A stretch of 64,000 nt of DNA from Gigaspora margarita. Taxonomy: Eukaryota > Glomeromycota > Glomeromycetes > Diversisporales > Gigasporaceae. Of the stretch, positions 32,771-45,339 are shown in pieces (position 1 is the stretch's first letter; every line of letters begins with the position of its first letter). The translations under genes and the position numbers were made by a program. A model generated the notes under the pieces. The model saw only the letters and a list, made by a program, of their open reading frames with translations, had not been told where the DNA came from and did not search any database. The stretch spans positions 44,787 through 108,786 of the forward strand of contig WTPW01000081.1 in the NCBI GenBank assembly GCA_009809945.1. The letters run 5' to 3'.

Positions 32771-35700
32771 TTAAACCTTAGTTGAAATAAAATATAGTCT
32801 GAGAAGTAGATCAATAATGACAATTTAATCATTCAGAATTTAATAAAAATAACTACTTGATATTTTTTATTAAGTTTTTTGGCATATATCGAGGTAACTG
32901 CTTTTTTTTTTTAATTTTTAATTACCAATTAAACAAAGTAGAAACATATTTAATTCAATATTTTTTCGATTTTTTTTTTTGTTAAATTTCGATTCTTAAT
33001 CATGATAAACAACTTTATTAAATTAATGATTATTGTGCTACCTTTTATTTTCTGATGTTTTGAACATTTCACCGAATGCACTAAAGCTAATTTCATAATG
33101 TGAATAATGCCGGATAACGTTTGTAAATTTATTATTTATGAAATATTCTTTTGGCTATTAATTAATAGTATAATATTTAGCGGTTTTCATTGGCTGAATA
33201 ATAAATCCTAACATCAGTCAAAAATTCTAAAAATAATGTAAGTTATAGCAGTTTGCAAAAAGAGTGTGACCTCTGCAGATCATGTCTTGTAAATCACGAG
33301 AATCAACAGTTTCTAGCATTTCTGAAATTTTCAATAAATATAGACGTTACTGATTGAAAAATATAATCTACAAGAAATTTAAAGTTTCCTCTATCATAAA
33401 CGCGAAAATCATAAAGTCACACTTGCGAAATAATGAAAGGTTTCAGAATTAAAGTGCGTTGAATCTAATTTTGACAGAAATAGATGACGTATTCATTTCC
33501 AATGAGCGATGTATTAACTTTATTTCATTTTTCAATAAATTTTCGTTAAACGGGAGTCTCTGAAGCTTCTATTTCGTTTTCCGATTTCAAAATTTTGAAT
33601 CGCAAATGAGATTTTTAAAACTCTCATTTATTTCCGAAATACGCTATTTTTTTTTAATCATGAAACCCCTTAATGTAAGTATTCTATTTGTTGAGTAGAT
33701 ATTTCGAATTTCTATAGATGTGTGCCTAAAATGTTTCTAAAAAATATTTCGGCAAACTATATTTTTTATATGAATATTTATCTTGGTGAAAGAGTTTAAA
33801 AAATTTCGGTAGTAATATAAAAATAAATTAGTTAATTTCAGTAATATAAAGACTAATAGCAGATTAAAGGTGTTCTCAAGCATCTTTTCAGTGTGATTAC
33901 CTAGTTTTAGAGTCATGCACAAGTACTATAATTAATTGAAGTAATCTTTACGATAATTTTGCCAAATATTCTTGTTGCGAAATACGGATATTAAATTTTG
34001 GCCGATCAGCACAACTCCATGATAAAAAAGATGGTCTTTGACTATCTTTTTTTTTTTTTTTTTATGATAATGCCTCATTTGACCGAATAAATTATTTTCC
34101 ACTGATCAAAAATTGAGATCCGATCTATTAATTTAGGTGCTTGATAGCATTTTCGGCATCAATTAGCTACTCCGAAAATAATATGAAAATAATATGATTT
34201 TATTCTTAACAAGTGTATTACTGCATAGTAACCTATGAACAGTTATTTGAATGAAAAATGGACCGTACGACCAATGCTTACAAATGATTATGTAATCTCT
34301 GACAAAAACATTAAAGAGGAAAAGTCTTATGACCAAGTTGCATGAACATATTTAAAATGAAAAATATAATCATAATTTATAATAAACATACGTGACTACT
34401 TTCGTTCTTACAATATAATCTTTTATATATCATTTGGCAACTACAGTCAACGATTACCTTTTAGTAGCGCGAGTTTGGTTTTATTATTAATATTCATGAA
34501 ACTCTCCTTTTTGTTGATTATTTTATTTACGCACAAATTTAACGCCACTTAAGAATTTATATGGAACTTATCTGACTATAGGTAGTAAATTAGATAGATA
34601 AAAACTATTGATGAACACAAATGATTGTTGAACAAGGAAGGAGGTTCATGTTTCATGACTTAAGATAGGCGGACACGTATGAATGCTTACCAAAGATTTA
34701 TACATAAATTTGATTTTTGTTGTTCCATTAACAAATAAGCATTGTAAATATAGCTTAGTCAACTTGCCATTTAATAAAACTATATTCAAATTTATTTCTT
34801 ATTTCAAGTTATCGCAAATAACTTACTGTATATATAAGAAGATCATCTCAGTATTAAAGCTTTTCTGGATTAAAATTTTAACGCATTGATCACATGTATT
34901 TTAAAAGTTACCTCATTACGAGGTTGATTCGTGATCATATACATTTATGTGTATTCATACGAGTTCATGTAAAGTTGTGCATTTCTATTTTTGGATCAAT
35001 ACGAACCTTATGTTTAAACTATTAAGGACCATCGAAAAACAATATATGGTTTTGATCGAAGTATTGAGTTTAATTTCAATCTTGTTGTATTGCGTTACAT
35101 TGTCAAAACAGATATTATTATTACTTGAATTCGAATGTAGCATATTATAGTATTAACAAACTCCCATTTGTAGGAGTTTTATAGATCTTGGCGGTTTGAT
35201 TTTATGTAGAAGTTTAATAAATCTTGGCGTTTTGTTTTGCACAATATTCCTTGTTTATTTATTATCAAGACTTGACATTGTGCGTTTGATATTAAAAGGT
35301 TTTAATAACGAGATCATTTGATCATACAGTGATATATGCTGATTAAGTAGTGCAGTCAAGAGTTGACTCACAGTTTTGTGAAATCTCAGACTGAGAATCG
35401 ATTAATTATTTCACTTCTCGGCATATATTTTTTTTATTATGAATTTAGACACAATCATCAATGCCAAAATTATAGAGGTATGTAACTAATCTAACTGATC
35501 AATAAGTAAAAAGTAGAGAGGATGATTATCAATTGTTGTGTTTGCAAAAGCTTATTATATTTTCATATGAAATCACTAGAAATCAGCTATTATCAATCGA
35601 ATAAATAATTTAAAATCTCGGTGATTTCTGTTACATTATCTTAAAATCAGAGTCTTGGCTTTTTGAAAACATTATTAATTTAAAACACAAGTAAAAATAA

Positions 35701-36257
35701 AGGGATTTGCAGAATAAAATACTGTTTTTAAATTGGAAAACAAAAGTAAATAGTACTTATAATAAGAAAATCATTAAGGGTATAGTGTAATACAATATAA
35801 ATATAAATGGCAAATTATTTGTTGTACATACAAAAATCGTCAGTTTATATAAACAAGTTATAATAATTTTAAAAATTAAATTAAATTAGTCGGAAAACAA
35901 TATAAAAAATTGATTTTTAATCTTTTGTAAATATAAGCAAGAATATTTCAATATATTTTTTAATTTTTCAATACTATAAAATTTGCGAGGAGTTGTTTAT
36001 TTTTACGAGGAGATCTACAGAAATAATTAATTCTGATTGGTTAGAATCTATGTAAATCATATGATATCATATGATCTGCATAATTTGCAACGTGATTACT
36101 ATTAAAAATGATCTACATTACACTCTACCTTTAATGAATAAAATCTATTGTCTGTATCACTAGACCAAAAAAGTGTGAAAATTCAAGATCCATCATTGTA
36201 TAATTACTATTTTATCGATTAAAATAAATAGAAAATAGTGTATACTGTATCGATTTA

Positions 36258-36490
36258 GGCCAGACCAAGTTGATTATGTGTTTAACATTACCCCCCTCAG
36301 ATCTCCCCCCTCCCTCATAGTAAAAAAAATTTAGATAGATATACATAGTACTACGGAATATTTTGGAAATTTTTATATAGTCATGGAACAAATCGGAAAA
36401 ATATTTTTTTAAAAATTTTATTATATGAACCACCCCCTCCTGGAGAGGAGAGGGGGGCAATGTAAAACACATAATCAACTTGGTCTGGCC
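36258..36490. mobile_element. GGCC-ended MITE, subfamily B, copy 1
   Basis: Terminal repeats GGCCAGACCAAGTTGATTAT on both ends (right in complement), continuing GTGTTT and ACATTACCCCC. TTA on both sides (36255-36257, 36491-36493). The whole 233 bp is nearly palindromic. PIF/Harbinger-like. The minus frame 36212-36478 is a by-product. Confidence 0.92.
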
Positions 36491-36547
36491 TTAGCATTCC
36501 CACAAAGTCAAAGGCAGAATAATTGTGTCAACTAATGATTCTCGACT

Positions 36548-36780
36548 AGGGTTGCAAAACACCAATCCGGACTGAACTGATAAGAACTGTGGGATGAACA
36601 CAACTCATGCAGGGGAGTCATCAAATTCTGGATCAGATGCATCAGAGTGCATCGTAATCATGATCGGCTGGATCAGAATTGACCAATTTTACCTCAAGAT
36701 CATAAAAAAATTTTACTAATGAACTCATATCTAAAGTATGGTGCCATAATTAGCTAATTATTGCAATTATATTTATTACA
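36548..36780. repeat. Left arm of a large inverted structure
   Basis: Starts TAGGGTTGCAAAACACCAAT, a hAT-like tip. GTGCATCGTAATCATGATCG and TTTTACCTCAAGATCATAAA are complementary to the right arm at about 39730-39870. The structure's centre is occupied by ATT-rich arrays, a SINE and a LINE fossil. Confidence 0.6.
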
Positions 36781-36819
36781 TATTTATTACAAGAGGCTTT
36801 TAAAACCTTAATTGTAATT

Positions 36820-37035
36820 ACATTTATTACATGTAATAATATTATTACATATAATAATATTATTACATGTAATAATATTATTATATATAATATTATTACA
36901 TGTAATTTTATTTATTATATGTAATAATGTAATAATATTATTACATGTAATATTATTTATTACATGTAATAATGTAATAATATTATTATATACAATAATA
37001 TAATTATATAATAATATTATTATATACAATAATAT
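36820..37035. repeat. ATT/TACATG-rich array
   Basis: Repeats of TAATAATATTATTACATG-like text, self-complementary throughout. A matching array lies at 39297-39500 on the other side of the SINE and LINE fossil. The minus frame 36808-37047 (I/N/Y only) reflects the repeat. Confidence 0.8.
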
Positions 37036-37047
37036 TATTATATACAA

Positions 37048-37557
37048 AATTTTTTTTTAAACTTGCACTGGTTGCTACATGTGCTTAATATTTTATTAAT
37101 TATGAATTAACAAAGTACATATTAAACTATTTCTATGTAGCACTACATCTGGCTAGCCCTATTTCAGACTGCCCAAATGCCCAGTATGCACTGAGTTTTA
37201 CCTTCCCAGAACTGCCTTCAATCAGCTAGAATACTTCTTACTGCCAGGTCAGATGTTGGTACAATCAAACAACACTTTGAAATGTTTGTGCCACAAGTTC
37301 ATGTAGTAACTTCTCAGACTTCAGCCACGCATTATGACTCATGACTTCAGTTAATCCAAATTGGGTTCTAACTCTTTTATTTCACTGCCACAGATTTGAT
37401 AACAGCAACTGCCCAATTAAGTTAGTTTGTAGATGTCCTGGGTCTCTATCTTTCCATAGCATTTCAGTTCTCTAACTGGCTGGTTTTTTCTATTTTGTCT
37501 CTAGGGGATTTGAACTGGCAACCTTCGATTTGCAACCTAGAAGCATAAATGCTATGC
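37048..37557 (-). mobile_element. tRNA-derived SINE (copy 2), minus strand, 12-bp TSD
   Basis: Read on the minus strand, the 5' head has GCATAGCATTTATGC (A-box region) and GCCAGTTCAAATCC (B box, 37506-37519 on the plus strand). The body runs leftward to an A-rich tail at 37048-37058. A 12-bp direct repeat TATTATATACAA flanks it (37036-37047 and 37558-37569). The B-box neighbourhood closely matches SINE copy 1 (GTTGCCAGTTCAAATCC against GTCGCCAGTTCAAGTCC). The first two bases of the A box (TA) come from the target duplication, so the copy may be slightly 5'-truncated. Confidence 0.88.
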
Positions 37558-37969
37558 TATTATATACAATTATATTACATAATATATAAAATATATTTCA
37601 TTATATATAATTAATTAATTTAAATTTTAATCTTATTTAAAAAATAATTTATTAATTAAACTATATTAGTTTTACTTGTTTTATTTATATTATACAATTT
37701 TAATTTATTAACTTTATTTTTTTTATATAGACAAACCTCAATATAATCACCAGCTCAAGAAACAAGAATCTGATAATTATAAAAAGTTGTAACTATTTAA
37801 AGGTCAAATTTTATAAAGTTTATAATAAATTGAACTTAAAAATAGTATAATTATATAATATAATAATAATTACCTACTCACTTTTTATAGAACAATTATA
37901 TAATAACACACAAAAGCTTGCTCCTTTATCAAAAATATTATCAAAATTCAAGAACTAACATCTTGGTCA

Positions 37970-38660
37970 TCTCTTAAATTTTTTAACAATTATACTTTAG
38001 ATATAAACTGGAACTTAACTTTTAAATACTTAAATCTTTAGAATACAATTCCTCTTTATACTCCTTCTATATCAAAATTCTAACAAACAACCTCCCAACA
38101 ATGTAAAACCTTAACATTCGCTACCCAAATCTATACACAACAAATAAATGTTGTAAATGCTCTTCAATTGAAGATACTCTCTATATACTTCTATGTTCCA
38201 AAAATACTGAAAACATCCAACAATCGCTTACTAATATAATTAATAACACACTTTAACAATCCCAATTAATATCGACCTCTGCTATTACACTTCTTAATAC
38301 TCTTTCATTACTATCAACTAACTCTTCTAATATACAATACAACTTCCTTATAACTACCATCCTAGGAATATACTCCAAACCAACATATCATAATACCAAA
38401 ATTCTTCTAAAAAAACAAACTGAACTCTTTCTTACTAACTTCTCAAATAATCTCTTAAATTGGTTTTATCACAATATATGGTCTCAACGTAATATATTCC
38501 AACATCAATAGGAAATAGCCCAGAATATCACAAAAAAACCAAATGTACTAAAATAACTCTACCATCAAGCACTACTCAAGCAAATACATCAAGAACTCAT
38601 ATACAACCAATAAACCTACACTCTGCTATTGAAAAATAGTACTTACAAGGCTACCTCTAA
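37970..38660 (+). pseudogene. LINE ORF2 C-terminal fossil
   Basis: One plus-strand frame can be followed for over 500 nt: LPTM, stop, NLNIRYPNLYTTNKCCKCSS, then DTLYILLCSK, later IQYNFLITTILGIYSKPTYH, LLNWFYHNIWSQRNIFQHQ, and LYHQALLKQIHQELIYNQ. The 'LPTMQNL..R.P.LY....C..C' block and the following cysteines are typical of the region after the reverse transcriptase/RNase H part of non-LTR elements. The roughly five in-frame stops are TAA or TAG, each explainable as CAA/CAG changed by one C-to-T. Upstream domains are absent. The region downstream to about 39030 may be its 3' UTR, ending in a TA repeat. Confidence 0.6.
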
Positions 38661-39296
38661 CAACATGCTTTTTATAATGTTATGATTAACATCTTAGGTT
38701 TTCTCCAACCTATTCTAACTAGATTTATTTTATTAGCCTAAATTAATAATAGTATAAAATAGAAAATAGGAGGTGTAATATCACATTGGGTGCTCTGTAG
38801 CACAAATATAGTTAGAAATCTTTACCATAGAATTTTCTATAGCCATATCTCTTACTTCAACTAGTTTTTGGGTTGGAGGAATTTGTCAGCCTGGTCCAAG
38901 AACTTATCTGACCCCTCACCCATCTCTACTTGATAACAAAGAGACTATTAATCTTAGGATTAATTTAAGGTTGCTGTAACAAAGTTTCTACTATGGCATT
39001 ATATTAATAATATATATATATATATATAATATAGAAGTTTGCTATTTATTGCCAGTATGATCATCACCAATATATATTTTGTATCTTTAAATTTTGTCTA
39101 TGAAATCACCTTTGGGCTTTAACAAAAAAAATTTTTTATAAAATTTTGGTATAGACTATGCCCCCTGCCCCATCCTAGTTCTTACCCTAACCCTAATATT
39201 AATCAAAATTTAATTTTTATTTTGGCAAAAACTTTTTATTAATTTTTGTTAATCACTGGTGATCATCACCACTGGCAATAAGTAGTAATTTTCTAT

Positions 39297-39500
39297 AATA
39301 TAATAATAATTATTATATAATAAAAACTTATTACTTTGTAATAATAATTATTACTTGTAACAATAATTATTACTTGTAATAATAATTATTACTTATTAAA
39401 ATATTATTATATGTAATAATATTTATTACATGTAATAATATTTATTACATAAAATAAATGTAATTACAATTACTACTTTTTGTAATAAATAATTATTATA
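39297..39500. repeat. ATT/TACATG-rich array, second copy
   Basis: TAATAATTATTACTTGTAAT and TAATATTTATTACATG repeats, the counterpart of 36820-37035. Confidence 0.75.
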
Positions 39501-39610
39501 TTATTACATCTTGAGTTTGAATTATGGCACCAATCATTACTCATATCCATTCATTAAGTAAACAATGCACTGATAATTTTGCTATAGAACCTGCTAACAA
39601 CTGAATTTTA

Positions 39611-39925
39611 CAGGAGTGTTTCCCAAATTCCGGGTTGGATGCGTCGGATCTAGGTCAGCGTTTAGCCCAAGTTGCTAGCAAGTTCTATAGCAAAATTATC
39701 AGCTGGGCATTTTTTACTTAATGAATGGATATGATTTATTAGTAAAATTTTTTATGATCTTGGTGCAAAATTAGTCAATTCCGATCCAACCGACCATGAT
39801 TCCGATGCACTCCGAAGTATTCCGACACGGAATTTTGGGGACGCCCCTGTATGAGTTGTTAACAATTAGGACTAAACGCCGACCTAGATCCGACCACCCG
39901 ACCCGGAAATTTGGTGATAGCCTTG
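39611..39925. repeat. Foldback with hAT-like tips
   Basis: Left CAGGAGTGTTTCCCAAATTC pairs with the right arm, whose complement is CAAGGCTATCACCAAATTTC. Both continue with CGGGT...GGATCTAGGTC(A/G)GCGTTTAG. The CAGG-start resembles hAT ends, but no 8-bp duplication is clear. Its right arm also matches the inverted left arm at 36548-36780. The opposing frames 39771-39965 and 39796-40029 lie on this foldback. Confidence 0.65.
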
Positions 39926-41339
39926 TAAAAATCGGACGTACACAAGGACCACGAAACATAGCCATATGTGGTTTTTTCTTTGAAAATGACTACGGCACTA
40001 GAATTTTTTTTTTTAGTAAAATTATGTAACCCAAACAACCCAAATTTTGATTTTCCGTCAATTTTAGATATGATCCTTGCAAAATTTTTATTATTGGATA
40101 AAAATTAAAATCGTGTAACGGCCCATAGAGTCATTTCAAAGCAAATTGGGTCTTTACTTATTTGTGCCGGTAATACAAGCACCTAAAAGACAACTATAGT
40201 CAATGAGTTTGAACTTTGATCGTTCCGGATCAGCCCGACATTAATTCCGAACATGTGCGGAAGAAGAAGAAAAGCGAAAATACACCAAAAATATCGGGGA
40301 TAAATTTTACTTATAATGGAAAACAGATATGGCTAAAGCTTCTAATGTTAATCTCCTAACCCATTTTGTTTATTTACAAATTAAATTTCCTTTTTTAGGT
40401 TGTATTACCGGAACAAATAATTTTTTCGGCATTACAAATTTCCGTGTGCACTTATTTGTGCGAGAAATACAAATCCAAAAAGAGAAATTAGCCAATCGTA
40501 TAACGAAAAATGTTATTATCCAGCAAAGCGACCGAAAAAGAGAAAATACAAGAAAAAGAGTGTTTAAACCTGCCTTAGGGCACTAATTGAACTATGGCCT
40601 AAATTTTTTACTTTGTTTATTTTTACGTTGAATTCCCTTTTTTGGGGTCGTGTCTAATCACGTTACATATAACTAATAAAATTCATATTTTGATCGACAC
40701 GGATCAGCCCGAAGAAAGTGAAACCACAAAAAATACAAGAAATGAGTGTCAAAACCTATCTCGGGCATTAATAAAAAATGTCGGGAGGACAATTTTACTT
40801 TAAAATATGCTCAAACCTAAACTAAAACTAACCCTTACTCTAACTTTAATTAAAAAATCAAAAACATATGACTTGACACGACTTTCGACACCCCTTTTTT
40901 GGGTTTGTATCACTCGCAAAAATAAGTATTCCGCAAATTTCCGTGCTTGCATAAAGTTAGACAATTATAAAATTTGTACAAAATGAGTTAAGTGTTTCAT
41001 AAATTAAGATTTAATAAAATCCCAATTTTGGTTTGGGAGCCCAGGAACCCTATTTGCGGGCAAAGGCCACATTTATTTACATTTGATGAAGTATTAGTAA
41101 TTAATCAGTCCTCATAAAGACCGGACCGGGTCGGACCGGCCCGGTGCATCCCTAGATTAGTTTATTCATTTGCATGAATGAAATGAAGGTTTTCGTGGTT
41201 ACTGAATTAGATAAAGGTATGAGAGAATTTCCTTTTTCAAAAGATAATAGTGTATGTCCGTAATTTGTAATATTCGTACATTCACATGTGCCAATGTGTT
41301 AAAACCCTTGTTTATTACTTTTTCTTGATTAATTGGGAC
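39926..41339. other. No gene seen: dispersed repeat copies
   Basis: About 40215-40300 and 40680-40910 are arms of the CGGATCAGCCC and ATGTCGGGAGG...TAACCCTTA repeats. 41110-41154 (GACCGGACCGGGTC...GTGCATCCCTA) looks like the right end of a hAT element without a visible left end. The frame 40329-40586 starts with ATG but matches nothing I know and overlaps repeat text. Confidence 0.5.
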
Positions 41340-41738
41340 TTATACATGTGGCCAAAATATTTCGGTCATTTCGGCAACTCTTAAAAATGAAGTAATTAAT
41401 AATTGTTGCAAAAGTGGTAAAAACAGCTTCATGTATGTTAAGCCAGAGCTGCAGAAACTTATGCAAGACTCTTTGATATTTAGGCTTTTTCAGAATAATT
41501 TTCGGTTAGACTTTGAAGTTTCGGCCATATATCAAGTATAGATTGCCAAAATTCCAGTGTCTGCCGAAAATTATTCTAAAAAAACCGAAATGCCAAAGGG
41601 TCTTGCATAATTTTCTGCAGCACCAGCTTAACATATATGTAGATGATTTCTACCACCTTTACAAAATTATTAATAATTTTACTTTTTAAGCATTTGCCAA
41701 GTTGCCGAATGGCCGAAATATTTCGGTCACATGCATAA
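41340..41738. mobile_element. Foldback MITE, 399 bp, 7-bp direct repeat
   Basis: Ends TTATACATGTGGCC and complement TTATGCATGTGACC, followed on both sides by (A/G)AAATATTTCGG. Direct repeat TTGGGAC at 41333-41339 and 41739-41745, extendable to AATTGGGAC if the ends are set differently. Pairing continues to the centre near 41525. hAT-like is possible from the size of the duplication. Confidence 0.75.
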
Positions 41739-41745
41739 TTGGGAC

Positions 41746-42727
41746 AATAATTTTGGTTTATCGTGACAATCTCTGTTCATCTATTATGCTTTAAATTTAG
41801 CATCGCACACATATTTCCATTCTTGTATTTTCAATTTTATTTTTGTTTCATCTATTATTAAAATTATTAATTTACAAGATTAAGATCTTTTTCTGTTCAA
41901 TAAAACAAGTTCTTTCTATTTTACCAATTTTATTTATCTTGCAAAGAAAGAAATAAAATAAAATAAATAAAAAACATAAATATTTAAATAGGGATCGCGT
42001 CAAATAATCTGGCTTGTTTACGCGTCAATTTCTATGTAACGTTAGTCATTATTAACAGATCATACTTCTTTTGGGGTCATTTAAAACTGTGTAATCACGT
42101 GATTGAGAGAGCCAATGATTTGTTTTTGATCGACACGATGCAAAAACAGGAAAAAAAAGCGAAAAACTCAAAGAAAAATTCAAGAAACAAGTGTCTTAAC
42201 CTACCTCATGCAGTAACAAAAATGTCGGGGAGGCAATTTTACTACAAGACTTGCTCTCGCTCTAACCCGAAACTAACCCTTATCTAAATTTAATCAAAAT
42301 CATAAGACTGCATACGACTTTAGACGTTCCCTTCTTTTGGAAAAACATTACACGATAATTAGTCCGTGTAACGACCCTGCACTATTTCATGTACTGTATG
42401 TACGTACGTTCGTACGTATCAGAATAATATGTAGTTATCTGTGACTTATCAGACATTAACATAACATTTTAGAATCACGATTCACAATTTAATAATGCAT
42501 ATTATCATTAGTAAATTTTTTGAACTAATAAATATCGATTATTATCTGGAGTTACTAATCGATTAGCAACACCCCATTGATAAAAATCAATATAATAGAA
42601 TTCATTAGTTACTGATATCTATATTACTGTATTACTGTATTACTAATCGAATTCTATCTATGTCAATTTTTATCAATAAGAGTGTTACCAGCCGATTCCT
42701 ATCAATGTTACTATAAAATTAAAGTTA
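41746..42727. other. No gene seen: repeat copies and an inverted repeat
   Basis: 42110-42345 is a copy of the ATGTCGGGGAGGCAATTTTA / TAACCCTTATC dispersed repeat. 42548-42708 is an inverted repeat (AATCGATTAGCAACACCCC with its complement around 42690-42708) into whose flank the next MITE is inserted. Confidence 0.55.
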
Positions 42728-42786
42728 GGCCACTCAAAGTTGATTTTTCGTTTTGCATTACCCGCCGACCCATTTTTTCAATATTT

Positions 42787-42823
<37 letters not shown>

Positions 42824-43038
42824 ATCCCAATTGTGCCAATTGTTCGATTTTTGACATTTATTTTTTTACGCTATTTTCATCCGGTCTCACCCGGCAGAGA
42901 CCTTAATTTCCCGTAATTGTCCGATAGGACTGCCGGAAAAAATATGATTGCTGACCCAATTTTTTGATTCCTTGTTGTGCAGAATGAAAAATTAACCTTG
43001 CATAACCTTAGATGTGAACATTATTCTATTAATTTACA

Positions 43039-43079
<41 letters not shown>

Positions 43080-43143
43080 GACCGACCGACCCATGTTTTC
43101 AGATTCCATGTAATGCAAAACGAAAAATCAACTTTGCGTGGCC
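42728..43143. mobile_element. GGCC-ended MITE, subfamily A, copy 4
   Basis: Left end GGCCACTCAAAGTTGATTTT; complement of right end GGCCACGCAAAGTTGATTTT; TTA both sides (42725-42727, 43144-43146). An internal third terminal repeat, decayed, ends near 43007 and is followed by its own TTA. Then comes the roughly 135-bp extension with a long A run and GACCGACCGACC. Same orientation as copy 3. Confidence 0.9.
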
Positions 43144-43146
43144 TTA

Positions 43147-45339
43147 GATATCGATACAATATTTATTGATAATATAATCATTTATTAGTTACTAAACGAT
43201 TAGTTAGCATTATCGATTATTATCGATAAATAATTTATCCATAATAACAATTTATTGTTAGAAAATGATTAGTATCATTATTATTTATTTTTGAATGAGA
43301 CACTTAATGAAAAAAAATCCCACCGCTGATTGTTATCGATCAAATTTATCGATAATAATCGATTAGTTGTTGACTATGTATACATTATTAGGCAAAAATT
43401 GTCGAATAAGCACGTGCCGCTTTGCGTCACGTGCAGCCAATCATTTGTCAAATTTTGTCAAATTACCGTATTCGACAATGTGCCCAATAATGGTGTTATC
43501 CGGCAATGATTGGTAGGGAGTCGCTCGCTGAGTTTTAATTTGAATAAACATGATTACGTCGAACACATGAAAAAAATAACAAAAAGAAATTGTTTCATGA
43601 TCATATGAGTTTGTCGGATGAAGATTATTTAAATATCAATATCTAGTGATCCGAATTTAACACTTTTGATATCATTCGACTAGATGGTTTTAATGGTATC
43701 AAAATTGGTAAGTTAGATCATGAGATATTTGCAAATAACTTTCCGCGGCGCAGAAAATTTAAATTTCTGTAAAGCTGCGTTGCAAATTGCCTTTTGCAAA
43801 TATCTCTCGATCCAGCGACCAGGATTCAATGATTTTGACACCATTCAAATCGACTCATCGAGACGAATCGAATTGTGCCAAAATAATTAAATACTAACCA
43901 CTGAATCATGAAAAGTGATAAAAACAAAATTTTAAAAAAATTCCAGGGCAGATTTGCAGGAGAAACGGTTCAAGAGATAGCCTTTAACAATCAATAAAAA
44001 AGTTGGAATAAGCGTAAAACGAGCACTCAATATATAGGATTCTCATTAACGGTTTAAATATTTTTCAATAATCAATTATGGTTTCGAGCATATACATGTA
44101 TTATTGATCGTTTTGAACCAATTTTGATTAATAAAAGAAAATAATAATAATAAATAGTTATAAAATCCTGTCAATTTTAGATACAAGGTGACATTCGGTT
44201 CCAATATTTTGCAATTTGTTAAAATCAGAACATGAATGTTGCATTTGATTTGTATTTGGAAATTGCTAGTATTTTAAGGAATTTACATGTTTTCTAAAAA
44301 AACTGAGTATTTCCCGGAACTATGACTGGAGAAAGTCAGGTATGTTTTTTTTGAGATTTTTATAGGCTTATATCTTTCATTTGGGTTGGATAACATAGTA
44401 ATAAAATAAATAGAACAAGTATCTTCATGTCGCAATATAAGTTATCCATTCAAATTTGATAGGCTATATTAGTAAAATAGTCAAGTGATCTATATGTCAT
44501 TAAAATCGGGAACCTGGGAATGGAATTTAAAACATTTATGAGTGAAAATATTTCAATAATGCCTGATTAATAAACTATTTCAAAGCTTATTAATCTGTAT
44601 AACTTGAGAATAGCCATAAACATTGAAATGAGCAGGATATTGGTAAGCTTATTTCAATAACAATTTGTCAGCATAATAAATAAAATTAAAAATTTATATT
44701 ATTTGGTCAAAAGAACTAGTATTATAATAGACATTATATAGAATTAGTATTCAATAAATAATTTTACAAAAAAGTAGATTTTTGCGTGCTGGTAATCACC
44801 TGATAATTATAGTAAATTTGAATAAGAATTATTTTTTAAGTCATACGATACTTTTTTTTCTTTAGACATTATTATACATATGGGGTGTTACATATTAAAA
44901 CAGCCCATTTTACATGTAAATCTTTCGATTAAATAGGATTTAAATATGATCTACAAATATAAAATTTTTTTACTAGACAATTAGCTCTTATTACTTAAGA
45001 CATACTAATTTATTGAATAGATATCTATTCAAAGATCAAATATAAAAAATTTTAAAAAATTGGAGAATTATATGTAACACTTCCAAATTAGTTAATGTTA
45101 TATGACAAATGATAATTTGTTATATATAATGCTGTATTACTTAAATCGGATATATTTTCCGAAACTTATTTTTAGTTTGACAAACTTTCAGCAAGTAGCT
45201 AAACTGTGTTAAGTAAGACAAAGGAGTTGTGATTTATTCTTGGGATTAATCAAATTAGGTAAAATATGATACTATGAAAGAAACGAACTAAAATTGTCTC
45301 GAATTTCATTAACAGTATTAAATCTTATTTTGGTTTAAT
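43147..45339. other. No gene seen: spacer with small inverted repeats
   Basis: 43385-43492 has ends ATTATTAGGCAAAAATTGTC and complement ATTATTGGGCACATTGTC, a possible small TIR element. 43570-43920 contains hairpin text (CGACTCATCGAGACGAATCG) related to 7566-8543. 43147-43370 is rich in TTATCGAT. The rest, 3' of the F-box-like gene, is AT-rich without signal. Confidence 0.5.

Larger units (their letters stand above)
30414..36257. other. No gene seen: 5.8 kb of AT-rich DNA with old repeats
   Basis: No convincing gene. 31125-31195 and 31622-31695 are inverted copies (AACCAGTCAAATTA and complement). 33240-33430 duplicates 24740-24945. 34024-34052 repeats the GATGGTC hairpin of 27220. Short frames at 31347-31733 and 33737-33922 (minus) and 34683-35150 (plus) match nothing I know. 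30690-30870 is a copy of the CGGATCAGCCC / TAACCCTAATC repeat. Confidence 0.5.

Noticed and set aside
34683..35150. Two hydrophobic plus-strand frames of 67-68 codons
   Set aside because: Composition (I/L/F/K/Y) is what random AT-rich DNA gives; no domain or splice support.
36808..37047. 79-codon I/N/Y frame
   Set aside because: Low-complexity translation of an ATT/TACATG array.
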